64,000 nt of DNA from an uncultured Paracoccaceae bacterium (GCA_947494445.1 CANLVD010000002.1:1-64000), one strand, 5' to 3'. Shown: positions 44,065-53,605, numbered from the stretch's first letter. Made by a program: numbers and translations. Notes: generated by a model from the letters alone, not told the origin.

Positions 44065-45018
44065 ATGTCTGAACGGCTCCCATCTCTAAAGGCCTTACGA
44101 ACGTTTGAAGCCGCTGCCCGACACCTGAGCTTTGCAAAGGCTGCAAGTGAGTTGGCCGTGACACCCGCCGCCGTAGGGTTTCAGGTCAAGCAGTTGGAGG
44201 AAGACCTTGGCGGGGCTTTGTTTCTGAGAAAGCACCGCGCGGTTGAACTCACTTCTCGTGGGCTTCGATTATCGGCTGATTTGGGCCCGGCATTCAAAGA
44301 TATTGAAAATGCTTGGAGGGCAGCGCAATCGCCAATGGAACAGTCGGGTCTCAAAGTGACCGGCCCGGCACGGGCACTACAGGATTGGATCTTGCCAAGC
44401 GTTTCAAAAGCCAAAAGAAACATCGATCTGCAATTTTCTTGGGATATGACGAAGGAAATGCGCGACTTGGCAACGGGTCAGGCTGATCTGGCCATACGCT
44501 GGGCAAGGGAGCCAACGCCAGACCTCCACTGGGAGCCATTAATTCGGACCTGGTTCACCCCACTCCTGAGGCCGGATGTGGCGCGATATGTCAAACACCC
44601 CCAAGATCTTCGCGAGTCTGACCTGATCGGGGTAGACTACCGTGTTGATGACGGTGAGGAAGAGACGATGTGGTCCGCTTGGCATCGGCTGAACAATCTT
44701 GCTACACCGTCAAAATTCGCACTCAACTGCGCTGATACTGCAAGTGCTGTGGAAGCTGCAACGTCCACAGGGCACGTAGCTATAGCCGGTTCGTTCTTGG
44801 CGATTGAGCATCTTGAAAGTGGCAACCTTGTTGCTCCGTTCGAGACCGCCGTTGCACCATTTTCGCGATTTTGGTTGGTATGTAGAAATGGAACTGAAAC
44901 CACGGACAGCTACCGATGGTTCCTGGACACTGCCCGAGAACGTGCTGAGCGGATCAACGATTTTGCAGCACGTCTGCGCATCTATCATCCCGATGGAAAT
45001 GAGGCAGTACTTCTTTAA
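44065..45018 (+). CDS. GcvA-like LysR regulator
   Basis: A 317-residue LysR-family regulator of the GcvA subtype: LPSLKALRTFEAAARHLSFA at residue 5, then the helix-turn-helix KAASELAVTPAAVGFQVKQL. The open frame begins at a TTG at 44041; the ATG at 44065 gives the canonical start. Sampled lines count 52-58% G+C, below the rest of the window. Divergent from the TPR protein gene, which is its likely target. Confidence 0.9.
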   Translation: MSERLPSLKALRTFEAAARHLSFAKAASELAVTPAAVGFQVKQLEEDLGGALFLRKHRAVELTSRGLRLSADLGPAFKDIENAWRAAQSPMEQSGLKVTGPARALQDWILPSVSKAKRNIDLQFSWDMTKEMRDLATGQADLAIRWAREPTPDLHWEPLIRTWFTPLLRPDVARYVKHPQDLRESDLIGVDYRVDDGEEETMWSAWHRLNNLATPSKFALNCADTASAVEAATSTGHVAIAGSFLAIEHLESGNLVAPFETAVAPFSRFWLVCRNGTETTDSYRWFLDTARERAERINDFAARLRIYHPDGNEAVLL

Positions 45019-45305
45019 AGATGAGGCCATAGCACTCAACACCGTAACCCCCGCTCCGCATGCGCCTCTTGCCTGTCTAGCTATCGCTCAACTACTCGCC
45101 GGCAACACTCTCGGCCCTTAGCGGACTTTGCCGTTGTTATCTAATGCGGCGGCGCAGCTTCACCATAGCGGCCATTCGTAAGTCACCTGGCAGCCGAGGG
45201 TGTCCAAGGCCGCGAGAGACCAACCGCGTGAATGTCGCAAATTGATGGTTAATGCACTCACCAACTCGCTAGCCTCAACGAGACGACATTATTGATCGGC
45301 CCAAC
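45019..45305. other. 287-bp region without a gene
   Basis: I see no convincing gene, RNA or hairpin here. It is moderately AT-rich, lies between two same-strand genes, and would contain the promoter of the EamA gene. Confidence 0.5.
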
Positions 45306-46223
45306 ATGACATCACTAGCGCCAACATCTCCCAACGCGGATGCCCACAAGTACGGTGTGCTCTTCGTATTTGCGGCGGGTATGCTGTGGTCAACCGTCGG
45401 CCTTGGCATTCGCCTGATCGAAGATGCTGTCGTGTGGCAGATACTGCTCTATCGTTCGATCAGCATGTCGCTCTTCTTGTACGTGCTTATCCGCCTGCGG
45501 TCTGGCGAAAGCCCCTTTGTTCAAATCCGCTGCAATGGTGCCCCTGCTATCATCGCAGGGCTTTCGTTAGTTGCGGCCTATTCCGGGGGCATCTACGCGA
45601 TCCAGAACACCTCGGTCGCAAATGCAATGCTTCTGTTTGCGACAGCACCGTTTATGGCTGCAGTGCTCGGATGGATTGTGTTGCAGGAACCCGTCCGCGC
45701 TGCAACCTGGATAGCGATCGCCGTCGCAATCGGCGGAATTGGGATCATGGTCGCCGATAAATCCGGAGGCGTCGCTCTGAGGGGCAGCCTCGCCGCGCTT
45801 GGATCAGCATTCGGGTTTGCGGTCTTCACCGTGGCGCTGCGATGGGGGAGAACAGGGGAAATGCTGCCAGCAGTGTTCCTGTCGGGCATCTTCGCCATCG
45901 TCATAACCTTCGCGATCTGCTTTGGCCTCAAGCTCTCGCTGGTTCTGAGCCCCAATGACGGCGGGATCGCCATGGGCATGGGCGTGTTTCAGGTCGGCGC
46001 TGGTCTGATCCTCTTCACGCTGGGGTCGCGCAGCCTTCCTGCGGCAGAGCTCGCCCTGCTGTCCTTAGCCGAAGTGCTACTCGGCCCACTCTGGGTCTGG
46101 CTGTTTCTAGGGGAAACTGCGACTGCAAATACCCTGATTGGAGGTGCTGTTCTGCTTGCGGCGATTGCGGGCAATGCGCTGTCGGGCAAGCGAAGAAAAC
46201 CACCCCCCATCACCGCACCTTAG
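45306..46223 (+). CDS. EamA/DMT-family transporter
   Basis: A 305-residue membrane protein with ten hydrophobic segments arranged as two EamA repeats. The first repeat has GMLWSTVGLGIRLIED and NTSVANAMLLFATAPFMAAV; the second has ALGSAFGFAVFTVALRWGR and LLSLAEVLLGPLWVWLFLGE. Such drug/metabolite transporters usually export metabolites or amino acids. No partner gene identifies the cargo. It is the last gene of the lower-GC block. Confidence 0.92.
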   Translation: MTSLAPTSPNADAHKYGVLFVFAAGMLWSTVGLGIRLIEDAVVWQILLYRSISMSLFLYVLIRLRSGESPFVQIRCNGAPAIIAGLSLVAAYSGGIYAIQNTSVANAMLLFATAPFMAAVLGWIVLQEPVRAATWIAIAVAIGGIGIMVADKSGGVALRGSLAALGSAFGFAVFTVALRWGRTGEMLPAVFLSGIFAIVITFAICFGLKLSLVLSPNDGGIAMGMGVFQVGAGLILFTLGSRSLPAAELALLSLAEVLLGPLWVWLFLGETATANTLIGGAVLLAAIAGNALSGKRRKPPPITAP

Positions 46224-46390
46224 AATAGGAATGACGGCCCTCAGCAGCCGATAGAGACGCCCCCGAAAGCTGTAATGCAGCTATTGAGACCAGTCCTTCG
46301 CAGCTTTCGCACTCTCGGCGGTGTTGTGGTTCTCTAAAATTGGACAAAGCGCATGTTCCGCCCGTGGGTTCGAGATGCTTATACGGAATT
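46224..46390. repeat. gap with inverted repeats, possible dispersed intergenic element
   Basis: CGAAAGCTG (46264-46272) is inverted as CAGCTTTCG (46301-46309), with an inner AGCTG...CAGCT. The 28-nt spacer makes a large cruciform or small RNA hairpin possible. The flanking sequence has no gene. Because it lies at the junction of the low-GC and high-GC blocks, it may be a remnant of a repeat family. Weak call. Confidence 0.35.
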
Positions 46391-48391
46391 TCAGGCCAAA
46401 TCTTCCCGCGCAATGTGACATCGAATTGCGTGATCCCCTCCATTTCTTTGCCAAGGCGGGGTGTCGGTTTCGCAGATTGTGCCGACTTTCCGCGGACATC
46501 TCCTTTGAAACGGACAGCCTTGCGCAGGTGGGGCGCGTTCGACGACATCGTCAGCGGTCAGAGTCGGGGCGGTATCGGGGTCGGGCTCAAGGACAGCGCC
46601 CAAAAGCACCTCGGTATAGGGATGGGACACTCCGCCAAAGACGTGATCCGTTTGCCCGATTTCACACAGGCGGCCCTGATAAAGGACAGCAACGCGATCT
46701 GACAGTGCCCGGACCACAGCCAGATCGTGGCTGACAAAAACATAAGTGGTGCCCTGTGTCGCCTTGAGGTCATTCAACAAGTCCAGAACCGCGGCTTGCA
46801 CCGAGACGTCGAGCGCCGAGGTAACCTCGTCGCACAGCACGATCTCGGGGTCGGCGGCAAAGGCGCGGGCGATCGCCACGCGCTGCTTTTCACCGCCCGA
46901 CAGCTGGCTGGGCAGGCGGTCGAGGTAGTGGGCACCAAGGCGCACCCGTTCGAGGACCTGGACGCTCCGTGCCCGAAGGTCGGTACTGCTGAGGCCGTAA
47001 TAAAGTTTCAGCGGTTGCTCAAGAATATCGGCAACGGTGTGGCGTGGATTGAGGCTGTCGTCCGGGTTCTGAAAGATAAGCTGGATCTGGCGTAACTGAT
47101 TGGGGTCACGCTGCTCCACTAAGCGAGGCAAGGGGTGATCGCCGACGGCAACGGTGCCGCCGGCTGGGGGCAAAAGCCCGGCGATGGTCTTGAGGATCGT
47201 TGACTTGCCCGAGCCGCTTTCACCGACCAGCCCCAGCGTCTCACCCTTGCCGATGGTGATTGAGATGTCGTCGACCGTGGGCAATAGGTCTGAACTCCGG
47301 CCCAACAGCTGGTCGATCAGACGGGGCCTGGCATAACTGATCGAAAGGTCGTCGAGCGTCAACATGGCGCTATCGCGGGAATAGCGCACCGGTGCGGCCC
47401 CTTTGCGCCGGCCCCGGTCGCGGCGTGCTTCGTCGGCAAAGAAACAGCGGACGCGTTCGCCCGATTCAACAGCTGCCAGCGGCGGGCGCGTCGCGCGGCA
47501 TTTGTCCTGCACCAGCGCGCAACGGTCGGCAAAGGCACAGCCTGCGCCCGCTTCACCGGGTGCGGGCGGGCGGCCATCCAGGGCCACGGGCAATGTGGCG
47601 TCATCCAGCCGGGGGATCGAGGCCAGCAGGCCCTGGGCATAGGGATGGGCGGGCGCACGCAACACCTGGCGTGTCGGCCCCTCAAGCACCACCTCGCCCG
47701 CGTACATGACAACCACGCGGTCGCAGACCCGCGCGATGGCCCCCAGATCATGACTGACATAGACCATGGCCATGCTCCGTTCGGCGGCAATGTCGCGCAA
47801 CAGCTCAAGGATATGCGCCTGCGTCGTCACATCGAGCCCGGTGGTCGGTTCATCCAGCAAGAGCGCCACGGGATCACCGGCAAGGGCCATCGCGATGGCA
47901 ACGCGCTGTTGCTGCCCCCCGCTCAGTTCATGCGGGAACCGCGCGACAATGCCTTCGGGGTCAGGCAAGCGGACCTGGCTCAGCAACTCGATCACCCGGG
48001 CGCCGTGTTGACCGACAGGCAGCGCCGAATGCAGTCGCAGTGCTTCGCCCAGTTGCGCGCCGATCCGCAGGGTCGGCGTCAGGGACTGTCCCGAATTCTG
48101 CGGGATAAGCGCCAGTTGCCCGCCCCGGATGCGCTCCAGTTCCTGCCGGCTGCGGGCGAACATGTCGTTGCCATTGAAGGCCGCACTGCCACCCAAAAGG
48201 CGCAGACCGCGTTTCAGATAGCCCATGGCCGCGAAAGCCAGCGTCGATTTGCCCGACCCGCTTTCGCCAACCAGCCCGACGCTCTCGCCTGGCGCAACGG
48301 TCAGGTCGATGTTGCGCAACACCTCGCGTGTGCGGCCATCCCGGCCCGTGAAGCCAACCGATACATCGCGAATGTCGATCAGCGCGCTCAT
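46391..48391 (-). CDS. dipeptide-type ABC transporter, fused double ATPase
   Basis: A 666-residue protein with two complete oligopeptide-type ATP-binding domains. Domain 1 has Walker A LVGESGSGKSTLAF, signature LSGGQQQRVAIAMAL, and LLLDEPTTGLD. Domain 2 has GESGSGKSTILK, LSGGEKQRVAIARAF and IVLCDEVTSALD. Each half ends in a Cys-rich C-terminal block (GCAFADRCALVQDKC; GCPFQRRCPRKVGTIC) as in DppD/DppF. Most transporters have two separate genes. The frame extends to 48625; the ATG at 48391, overlapping the permease by ATGA, is the real start. Confidence 0.92.
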   Translation of the reverse strand: MSALIDIRDVSVGFTGRDGRTREVLRNIDLTVAPGESVGLVGESGSGKSTLAFAAMGYLKRGLRLLGGSAAFNGNDMFARSRQELERIRGGQLALIPQNSGQSLTPTLRIGAQLGEALRLHSALPVGQHGARVIELLSQVRLPDPEGIVARFPHELSGGQQQRVAIAMALAGDPVALLLDEPTTGLDVTTQAHILELLRDIAAERSMAMVYVSHDLGAIARVCDRVVVMYAGEVVLEGPTRQVLRAPAHPYAQGLLASIPRLDDATLPVALDGRPPAPGEAGAGCAFADRCALVQDKCRATRPPLAAVESGERVRCFFADEARRDRGRRKGAAPVRYSRDSAMLTLDDLSISYARPRLIDQLLGRSSDLLPTVDDISITIGKGETLGLVGESGSGKSTILKTIAGLLPPAGGTVAVGDHPLPRLVEQRDPNQLRQIQLIFQNPDDSLNPRHTVADILEQPLKLYYGLSSTDLRARSVQVLERVRLGAHYLDRLPSQLSGGEKQRVAIARAFAADPEIVLCDEVTSALDVSVQAAVLDLLNDLKATQGTTYVFVSHDLAVVRALSDRVAVLYQGRLCEIGQTDHVFGGVSHPYTEVLLGAVLEPDPDTAPTLTADDVVERAPPAQGCPFQRRCPRKVGTICETDTPPWQRNGGDHAIRCHIAREDLA

Positions 48392-49278
48392 ACCGGGGCC
48401 TTCTGCGCCCGGTCGATGCCAAGCGCCTTGGCCAGCGCATCCGCCGTCAGGTTGATCCCGATGATCAGTGACGAAAGCGCCACCACCGGTGCCAGCACGC
48501 CCCAGGGGGCAAAGGACATCAAGCCGCGCCCGTCGGCGATCATCAAGCCCCAGTCGGGTGTCGGCGGCGACACCCCGAAGCCGAGGAAGGACAGCGAGGA
48601 AAACGCCAGCAGCATCCAGGACCACCGCATGGCCCCTTCGACCATCAGCGTATCAAGGACGTTCGGCAGCAATTCCCGCCGGATTATGGTGATGCGCCCG
48701 TGCCCCCGGGCGCGGGCGGCGGAAACAAAGTCGCGCGCCACTACGTCATGTGTTGCAGCACGGGCGATGCGGATCACGGGGATGCCGTAAAAGAAGGCGA
48801 GCGTGGGGATCAGCACCTCGATACCGGTGCCGAAGGTGACAATCAGAACCAGCATCTTCAGGATCCACGGCAGCGACAGGAAAGCATCGACCACACGCAT
48901 CAGCACCTCGTCCAGCCGCCCGCCAACGAGGCCAAAGAAAATACCGACAAAGCCGCCCCAGATCACCGCGATGGGGGTGGCGATACCGGTCACCAGAAGC
49001 GCCTCGCGCCCCCCCATCAGGGTGCGGGTCAGCACGTCTCGGCCCAGATGATCGGTGCCCAGCCAATGCGCGCCCGACGGGGGTTTCAGCATCTGCAGGC
49101 TGTCCATCGCCTTGTAGTCATAGGGGACGATCCACGGACTGACGTTCGCCAGCACCAGATGAAGCACCACCAACGTCAGCCCAATCGCCCCCGAGGGCCG
49201 GGTCATCACATCGCGCAGGACAGCCCCGATCCGTTGCAGGCGGGTGTTTTCAGTTCGGGTGGCGGTGATCTCGGTCAT
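48388..49278 (-). CDS. dipeptide-type ABC transporter permease (DppC type)
   Basis: A 296-residue permease with an N-terminal cytosolic stretch, five to six membrane helices and the permease loop VSAARARGHGRITIIRREL. The block YKAMDSLQMLKPPSGAHWLG (near residue 54) then TDHLGRDVLTRTLMGGRE is the DppC hallmark. It forms a channel with the DppB-type protein. The ATGA overlap with that gene and with the ATPase gene gives tight coupling. Confidence 0.93.
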   Translation of the reverse strand: MTEITATRTENTRLQRIGAVLRDVMTRPSGAIGLTLVVLHLVLANVSPWIVPYDYKAMDSLQMLKPPSGAHWLGTDHLGRDVLTRTLMGGREALLVTGIATPIAVIWGGFVGIFFGLVGGRLDEVLMRVVDAFLSLPWILKMLVLIVTFGTGIEVLIPTLAFFYGIPVIRIARAATHDVVARDFVSAARARGHGRITIIRRELLPNVLDTLMVEGAMRWSWMLLAFSSLSFLGFGVSPPTPDWGLMIADGRGLMSFAPWGVLAPVVALSSLIIGINLTADALAKALGIDRAQKAPV

Positions 49279-50240
49279 GAACCCCTCAATGCGTGTGTCC
49301 GCAGGCGGGGGTTCAGGAACATGGTCATCAGGTCAGCCGTCAGGTTCACGCCAACATAAACTGTCGCCACGATCAGCGCGATGGCCTGCACCACCGGCAG
49401 GTCACGGTCGGATATCGCGTCGATCATCATCCGCCCGAGGCCCGGGTAGTTGAACACCACCTCGATCACCACGACGCCCCCCAACAGCCAGGCGATGGTC
49501 AGGGCCACGACATTTATCGCGGGCAACAGCGCATTGGGCAGCGCGTGACGAAAGACGATCCGCCAATACGGCACGCCCTTCAGGATCGCCATTTGGATGT
49601 AGTCGCCCGCCATCACCTCGATCACGCTGGACCGGACCATGCGCAGGATATGCGCCGTCATCACCATCGCCAGCACGATGACCGGCAGCAGGATTTCGGG
49701 AAAGAACTCGGACGCCGGAGCACCCGCCGAGGTCAGCACGATCCCCGGGAGCCATCCCAGCCAGACCGAAAACACGAGGATCAGCACGGTGGCCGAAACG
49801 AACTCGGGGATCGTCATGGCAAAGACGGCGGCAGTCGAAAAGAACAGATCAACCGGCTTGTCCCGCCGCAGCCCGGTCACGACACCGAGGAAGATCGCGA
49901 GCGGCACACCCACCCCAAGCGCGCATATCGCCAGCAACAGCGAGTTCCTCAGCCGGTTGCCGACAAGTTCGGAAATGCTCTTCTGCCCATTGGCCGAGAC
50001 GCCAAAGTCGCCTCGGACAGCCCCGGACGCCCATTCGATATAGCGTTCGACAGCGGGCCGGTTCAGCCCCTGCGCCTCTCGGCAGTTCTCCAACAACTTG
50101 CCTTTGGCTTCGCGTTCCAGAAAGGCCGTGCAGGCATCGCCAGGCAGTACCTCTACGCCCGCAAAGATGATGACTGAAACGATCCAGACGGTGATCGCGC
50201 CAAGGAACAATCGGCGCAGCAGCATTCGCAGCATCGGCAA
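49275..50240 (-). CDS. dipeptide-type ABC transporter permease (DppB type)
   Basis: A 321-residue permease. MLLRRLFLGAITVWIVSVII at the start, the loop MAILKGVPYWRIVFRHALPN, and the C-terminal VVIEVVFNYPGLGRMMIDAI identify the DppB family. It is the first membrane subunit of the transporter and lies after the binding-protein gene with a hairpin-bearing gap of 67 nt. Confidence 0.93.
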   Translation of the reverse strand: MPMLRMLLRRLFLGAITVWIVSVIIFAGVEVLPGDACTAFLEREAKGKLLENCREAQGLNRPAVERYIEWASGAVRGDFGVSANGQKSISELVGNRLRNSLLLAICALGVGVPLAIFLGVVTGLRRDKPVDLFFSTAAVFAMTIPEFVSATVLILVFSVWLGWLPGIVLTSAGAPASEFFPEILLPVIVLAMVMTAHILRMVRSSVIEVMAGDYIQMAILKGVPYWRIVFRHALPNALLPAINVVALTIAWLLGGVVVIEVVFNYPGLGRMMIDAISDRDLPVVQAIALIVATVYVGVNLTADLMTMFLNPRLRTHALRGS

Positions 50241-50267
50241 GCCTTGGGTTGAAGAGGGTCACGAAGG

Positions 50268-50292
50268 GCCGGGGCACGTGTCGCGCCCCGGC
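50268..50292 (-). promoter_or_regulatory. intercistronic hairpin after the dipeptide-type binding-protein gene
   Basis: GCCGGGGC (50268-50275) pairs with GCCCCGGC (50285-50292) across a 9-nt loop in the gap between the binding-protein stop (50308) and the DppB-type start (50240). No T-run follows on the minus strand. Confidence 0.6.
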
Positions 50293-50307
50293 ACGGTTCC
50301 GCGTCGC

Positions 50308-51792
50308 TTATTCGGCGACAGTGATCTTGTGCCAGCGCACGGCGTCATTCTTGACCTCGTCAAGATTGCTAACCCGCGATGACACGCCGACCAGCCGGGT
50401 GACGTGATAGGGGATCAGCGTACCCGCGTTTTCCCACAGGTATTCCTGGGCGTCGACATAGAGCGCCTTGCGCTTGTCGAAATCCAGCTCGCGTCGGGCG
50501 TCCGCCAGCATCGCGTCAAAGGCTTCATCCTTGAAATAGCTCTCGTTCCACTTGGCGGTGGAAAGATAGATCTCATGCAATGCCTGATCAGCCGGGCGTT
50601 CATTCCAGCGGGTCGCGGCAACATCCTTCTTCATCCAGACCTCTGACCAGTAACCGTCGGTCGGGGCCTGCACGACGTTGACCTTGATGCCAGCCGCGGC
50701 CGCCTGCTCCTGATAGGCAACCGCAAGGGTCGGCCAGGTTGGTTCAAGCGTGGCGACGTGAACGTCGATCTCGATCCCGTCGGCATAGCCCGCCTCGGCC
50801 AGCAGCGCCTTGGCCTGCTCGATGTCCTGCGGACAGTCGATTGCGGCGCGATACTGGTCGTTCGGCTCCACCGGCGTGTCGCAGGCCACCACCCCCTGAC
50901 CGCCAAGGATCAGGTTGACCAGCTCCTGCCGGTTCGCCGCCAGACGCACGGCCTTGCGGACACGCGGATCGCTGAAGGGTTCCACATCGGTTCGGAACAC
51001 CAGCCCGCGCCAGTTGCCGGTCGGGATTTCCTGCATCACGAACTTGTCGGACCCGGCCAGCATCGGGGCCTGTTGCGCGGTGATGCCCCGCTCCATGTCG
51101 ATCTGCCCGCCCAGCAAGGCCTGAAGACGCGCCTGACCGTCCGGAATCCCGATCACTTCCATTCTGGCAACACCCGGTTCGCCTTCCCAGTAGTCCAGGT
51201 TGGCGACCAGCACCGTGGTGCCTTCGGCATCGAAGGTCTCGACCTTGAACGGGCCGGTACCGATGCCCGTGGTTGCAATATCGTCACCCGCGCCGTCCGG
51301 GATCATGCGCAGACGGTAGTCCATCAGCTGTAGCGGCATGTCGGCAAAGGGAGTGTCCAGCGTGATCTGAACCGTCATGTCATCCAGCGCCTCGACAGCG
51401 GTGATCATCTTGACCGCCGACCGCGCCGGGCTGTCGCTGTCGGGGTCCAGCACCCGGTTCAAAGAATAGACCACGTCGGCGGCATCAAAGCCTGATCCGT
51501 CGTGGAAACTCACTCCGTCGCGCAGCTTGAAGGTCCAGACTGTCGCGTCCTCGTTGGCTTCCCAGCTGGTCGCAAGATCGGCCTCCGGCTTGCCGTCCAG
51601 ACCCGGCCGTACCAGCCGGTTCATGATCTTTTCGGTGATCTGGAACACCCGACCCTTGGAGATCGGATCGAGACTGGACTGAGCGCCAAATCCGTATTCA
51701 TGGGCCTGCCGGAACGTGCCCGTCGGCTCCGCAAAGGCAGCAGTACCGGCAAGGGCAAAGGCCACTGCGGCTATACTCAATGTCTTTTTCAT
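50308..51792 (-). CDS. dipeptide-type ABC transporter substrate-binding protein (SBP family 5)
   Basis: A 494-residue periplasmic binding protein of the DppA/OppA family. The signal peptide is MKKTLSIAAVAFALAGTAAF with an Ala-X-Ala cleavage near residue 22. The family-5 signature region WTFKLRDGVSFHDGSGFDAA lies about 80 residues further on, and the C-terminal part has the usual pocket segments. An open frame starts at 51873, but the ATG at 51792 follows GGGAGGA. It delivers peptides or other small compounds; with methylated-compound catabolic genes nearby, the ligand may be non-peptide. Confidence 0.93.
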   Translation of the reverse strand: MKKTLSIAAVAFALAGTAAFAEPTGTFRQAHEYGFGAQSSLDPISKGRVFQITEKIMNRLVRPGLDGKPEADLATSWEANEDATVWTFKLRDGVSFHDGSGFDAADVVYSLNRVLDPDSDSPARSAVKMITAVEALDDMTVQITLDTPFADMPLQLMDYRLRMIPDGAGDDIATTGIGTGPFKVETFDAEGTTVLVANLDYWEGEPGVARMEVIGIPDGQARLQALLGGQIDMERGITAQQAPMLAGSDKFVMQEIPTGNWRGLVFRTDVEPFSDPRVRKAVRLAANRQELVNLILGGQGVVACDTPVEPNDQYRAAIDCPQDIEQAKALLAEAGYADGIEIDVHVATLEPTWPTLAVAYQEQAAAAGIKVNVVQAPTDGYWSEVWMKKDVAATRWNERPADQALHEIYLSTAKWNESYFKDEAFDAMLADARRELDFDKRKALYVDAQEYLWENAGTLIPYHVTRLVGVSSRVSNLDEVKNDAVRWHKITVAE

Positions 51793-52047
51793 TCGGTTAT
51801 CCTCCCTGGGTGGCGGCTTGCGTTCTTTCCGTGACGCACGCGCGCCTGATAAGGCTCTGCCGCAGGCCAACATTGGACAAGCGACAATTCATGGACCCAT
51901 GCATGAAATAAAGTTGATCCATAGCTTGGATTGTTGTCCTGTACCCGAGTGTCGTTGTCCGGGATTGAATGGACAAATAGAGAAATTTCGCGGACCTATT
52001 CATATGTTCTATGCAGGTATCTCAAATGTGACCGGGCGACCCTGCCT
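51793..52047. promoter_or_regulatory. 255-bp divergent promoter region with repeated motifs
   Basis: This divergent gap drives the ABC operon leftward and the S51 peptidase rightward. It holds TTGATCCAT at 51914-51922, which is one arm of the LysR palindrome at 53606-53629. It also holds the 51994-52017 element ACCTATTCATATGTTCTATG, nearly repeated at 62504-62523 upstream of the TRAP operon and LldD-like gene. These are candidate operators for a shared regulator. Confidence 0.5.
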
Positions 52048-52710
52048 ATGCCAACACTCATAGCTATCGGCGGCGGCGGGGCGATCCACGGCACCCATCC
52101 CGAACTCGACAGGCTATGCCTGGATCACGCGGTCAGGCGGCCCCGCGTCGGTTACATCGGCACGGCTAATGGCGATGATCCCGAAAAGTTCGACAGCTTT
52201 TGCTCGGCTCTCGCACCAATGACCAGTGCCATTCGTCCTCTGTCGTCAGGGGCCGACGCGGCCGCTGCGGCGCTCTGGGCTGAGAGACTGGATCTAATTT
52301 ATGTCGCTGGTGGCAACCCTGTGGTTCTGGTTGATCACTGGAACGCCGCTGGCATTTCCGACGTTCTGATCAATGCTTTCCGGCGCGGGGTGGTGCTGGC
52401 CGGGGTCAGCGCAGGCGCGATGTGCTGGTTTGAAAGCTTCCTTTGGCGCACGCCCGAAAACGGGCTTCAGGTTGCACGGGGATTGGGACTGATCGAGGGC
52501 ACCTTCACGCCCCATAGCTCTACCGAGCCGGAAAGGCGCGCGCAGATGCAAGAGCGTGCCAAAGGTGGAGAAATTGCTGGCGGCTATGCGGTTGATGACG
52601 GTGCGGCGCTCGTTTTTCGTGGGGGGACGTTTCATCCCTATCCGCCTGAAGGCCCGCCACGTGTCTACGGGATTGATGCGCAGGGCAGCGAAACGATCCT
52701 AGGGTGCTGA
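52048..52710 (+). CDS. peptidase S51 family protein (PepE/cyanophycinase-like)
   Basis: A 220-residue member of the class I glutamine-amidotransferase-like fold. The catalytic Ser sits in the nucleophile elbow VLAGVSAGAMCWFES (about residues 126-140), preceded by IYVAGGNPVVLVD, and the protein opens with PTLIAIGGGGAIHGTHPELD. The family cleaves aspartyl dipeptides or cyanophycin. No signal peptide, so cytosolic. I choose the ATG at 52048; no ribosome site is visible, and the frame before it extends through the promoter region. It may process the cargo of the divergent ABC transporter. Confidence 0.9.
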   Translation: MPTLIAIGGGGAIHGTHPELDRLCLDHAVRRPRVGYIGTANGDDPEKFDSFCSALAPMTSAIRPLSSGADAAAAALWAERLDLIYVAGGNPVVLVDHWNAAGISDVLINAFRRGVVLAGVSAGAMCWFESFLWRTPENGLQVARGLGLIEGTFTPHSSTEPERRAQMQERAKGGEIAGGYAVDDGAALVFRGGTFHPYPPEGPPRVYGIDAQGSETILGC

Positions 52711-53586
52711 CCCTGCTTCTTTCATGATCCAGTTGAAAACAAGGTCAACCTCGCGCCTCTGCCGTGCGCCCGGACGGGTCAACAGGTGAAATGACCGGGA
52801 TGGCGACAGATTGATGTCAAAGGGTTTCAACAACCGGCCCGCGTCTACATCTGACTGGCAGAACGGGAAAATACCCAACGCCATGCCCTGCCCATCGATG
52901 GCCGCCTGCATGACCACGTTCGAGTCCACAATGGTCGCGGTATCTTTCAGGCCCAAACCTTCGCAGCCCGCAAGTTTCAGCCACGCCGCCCACTCGCTGC
53001 GATCCTGTTGGTGGATGATCGGAAAACGCGCAACACCTTTGGGTGAGTTCAAAGGACCCAGCCTTTCAGCCAGCGCCGGGCTGACAACGGGGGAATAGGT
53101 GATCTCAAGAAGCGGCTCTGCCTCCAGCCCGACCCAGGCACCGGTTCCCCAATCCACCGCAATGTCGCTCGTCATCAGCGTCGCATCGGTGATCCGGGGC
53201 GAATTGTGCAATGCCAGATCAATGCCCTTCAGATCGCTGCGAAACCGGTCCAGCCGGGGGATCATCCAGCGTGATGCAAAGATCGGACCTACCGCCAAGG
53301 ACACCGAATTGCGCGTCGACTGGACATGGGTTTCCACCTCTGACCGGATGTTCTCCAACGACTGGGTCAGCACCCTCGACAAAGACCGCCCGGCATCCGT
53401 CAGCACCACGGCGCGCGTTTTCCGGACAAAAAGCTTGCAGTTCATGTCCCGCTCCAGCCGACGGATCTGATTGCTGACCGTGGTCGCGCTGACGCAAAGC
53501 TCCTCTGCCGCGATCTTGAAGCTCAGGTGGCGGGCCGCCGCTTCGAAGGTGCGCAAGGCCGCAAGCGGCAGATTTCGCAGGTGCAT
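52699..53586 (-). CDS. GcvA-like LysR regulator of the methylated-compound operon
   Basis: A 295-residue LysR regulator: HLRNLPLAALRTFEAAARHL at the start, then helix-turn-helix LCVSATTVSNQIRRLERDMN. The frame opens at 53607, but that ATG lies inside the palindrome 53606-53629, and an AGGGA site stands 10 nt before the ATG at 53586, so I use the latter. It is divergent from the MttB-like gene and overlaps the S51 gene end by 12 nt. Likely controls the MttB-type operon, and possibly the ABC operon. Confidence 0.9.
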   Translation of the reverse strand: MHLRNLPLAALRTFEAAARHLSFKIAAEELCVSATTVSNQIRRLERDMNCKLFVRKTRAVVLTDAGRSLSRVLTQSLENIRSEVETHVQSTRNSVSLAVGPIFASRWMIPRLDRFRSDLKGIDLALHNSPRITDATLMTSDIAVDWGTGAWVGLEAEPLLEITYSPVVSPALAERLGPLNSPKGVARFPIIHQQDRSEWAAWLKLAGCEGLGLKDTATIVDSNVVMQAAIDGQGMALGIFPFCQSDVDAGRLLKPFDINLSPSRSFHLLTRPGARQRREVDLVFNWIMKEAGSAP

Positions 53587-53605
53587 ATCCGGTTGGTCCC
53601 TGGGC

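Noticed and set aside
46210-46548. 112-codon minus-strand ORF at the low-GC/high-GC junction
   Set aside because: Overlaps the ATPase gene and the inverted repeat; no family resemblance.
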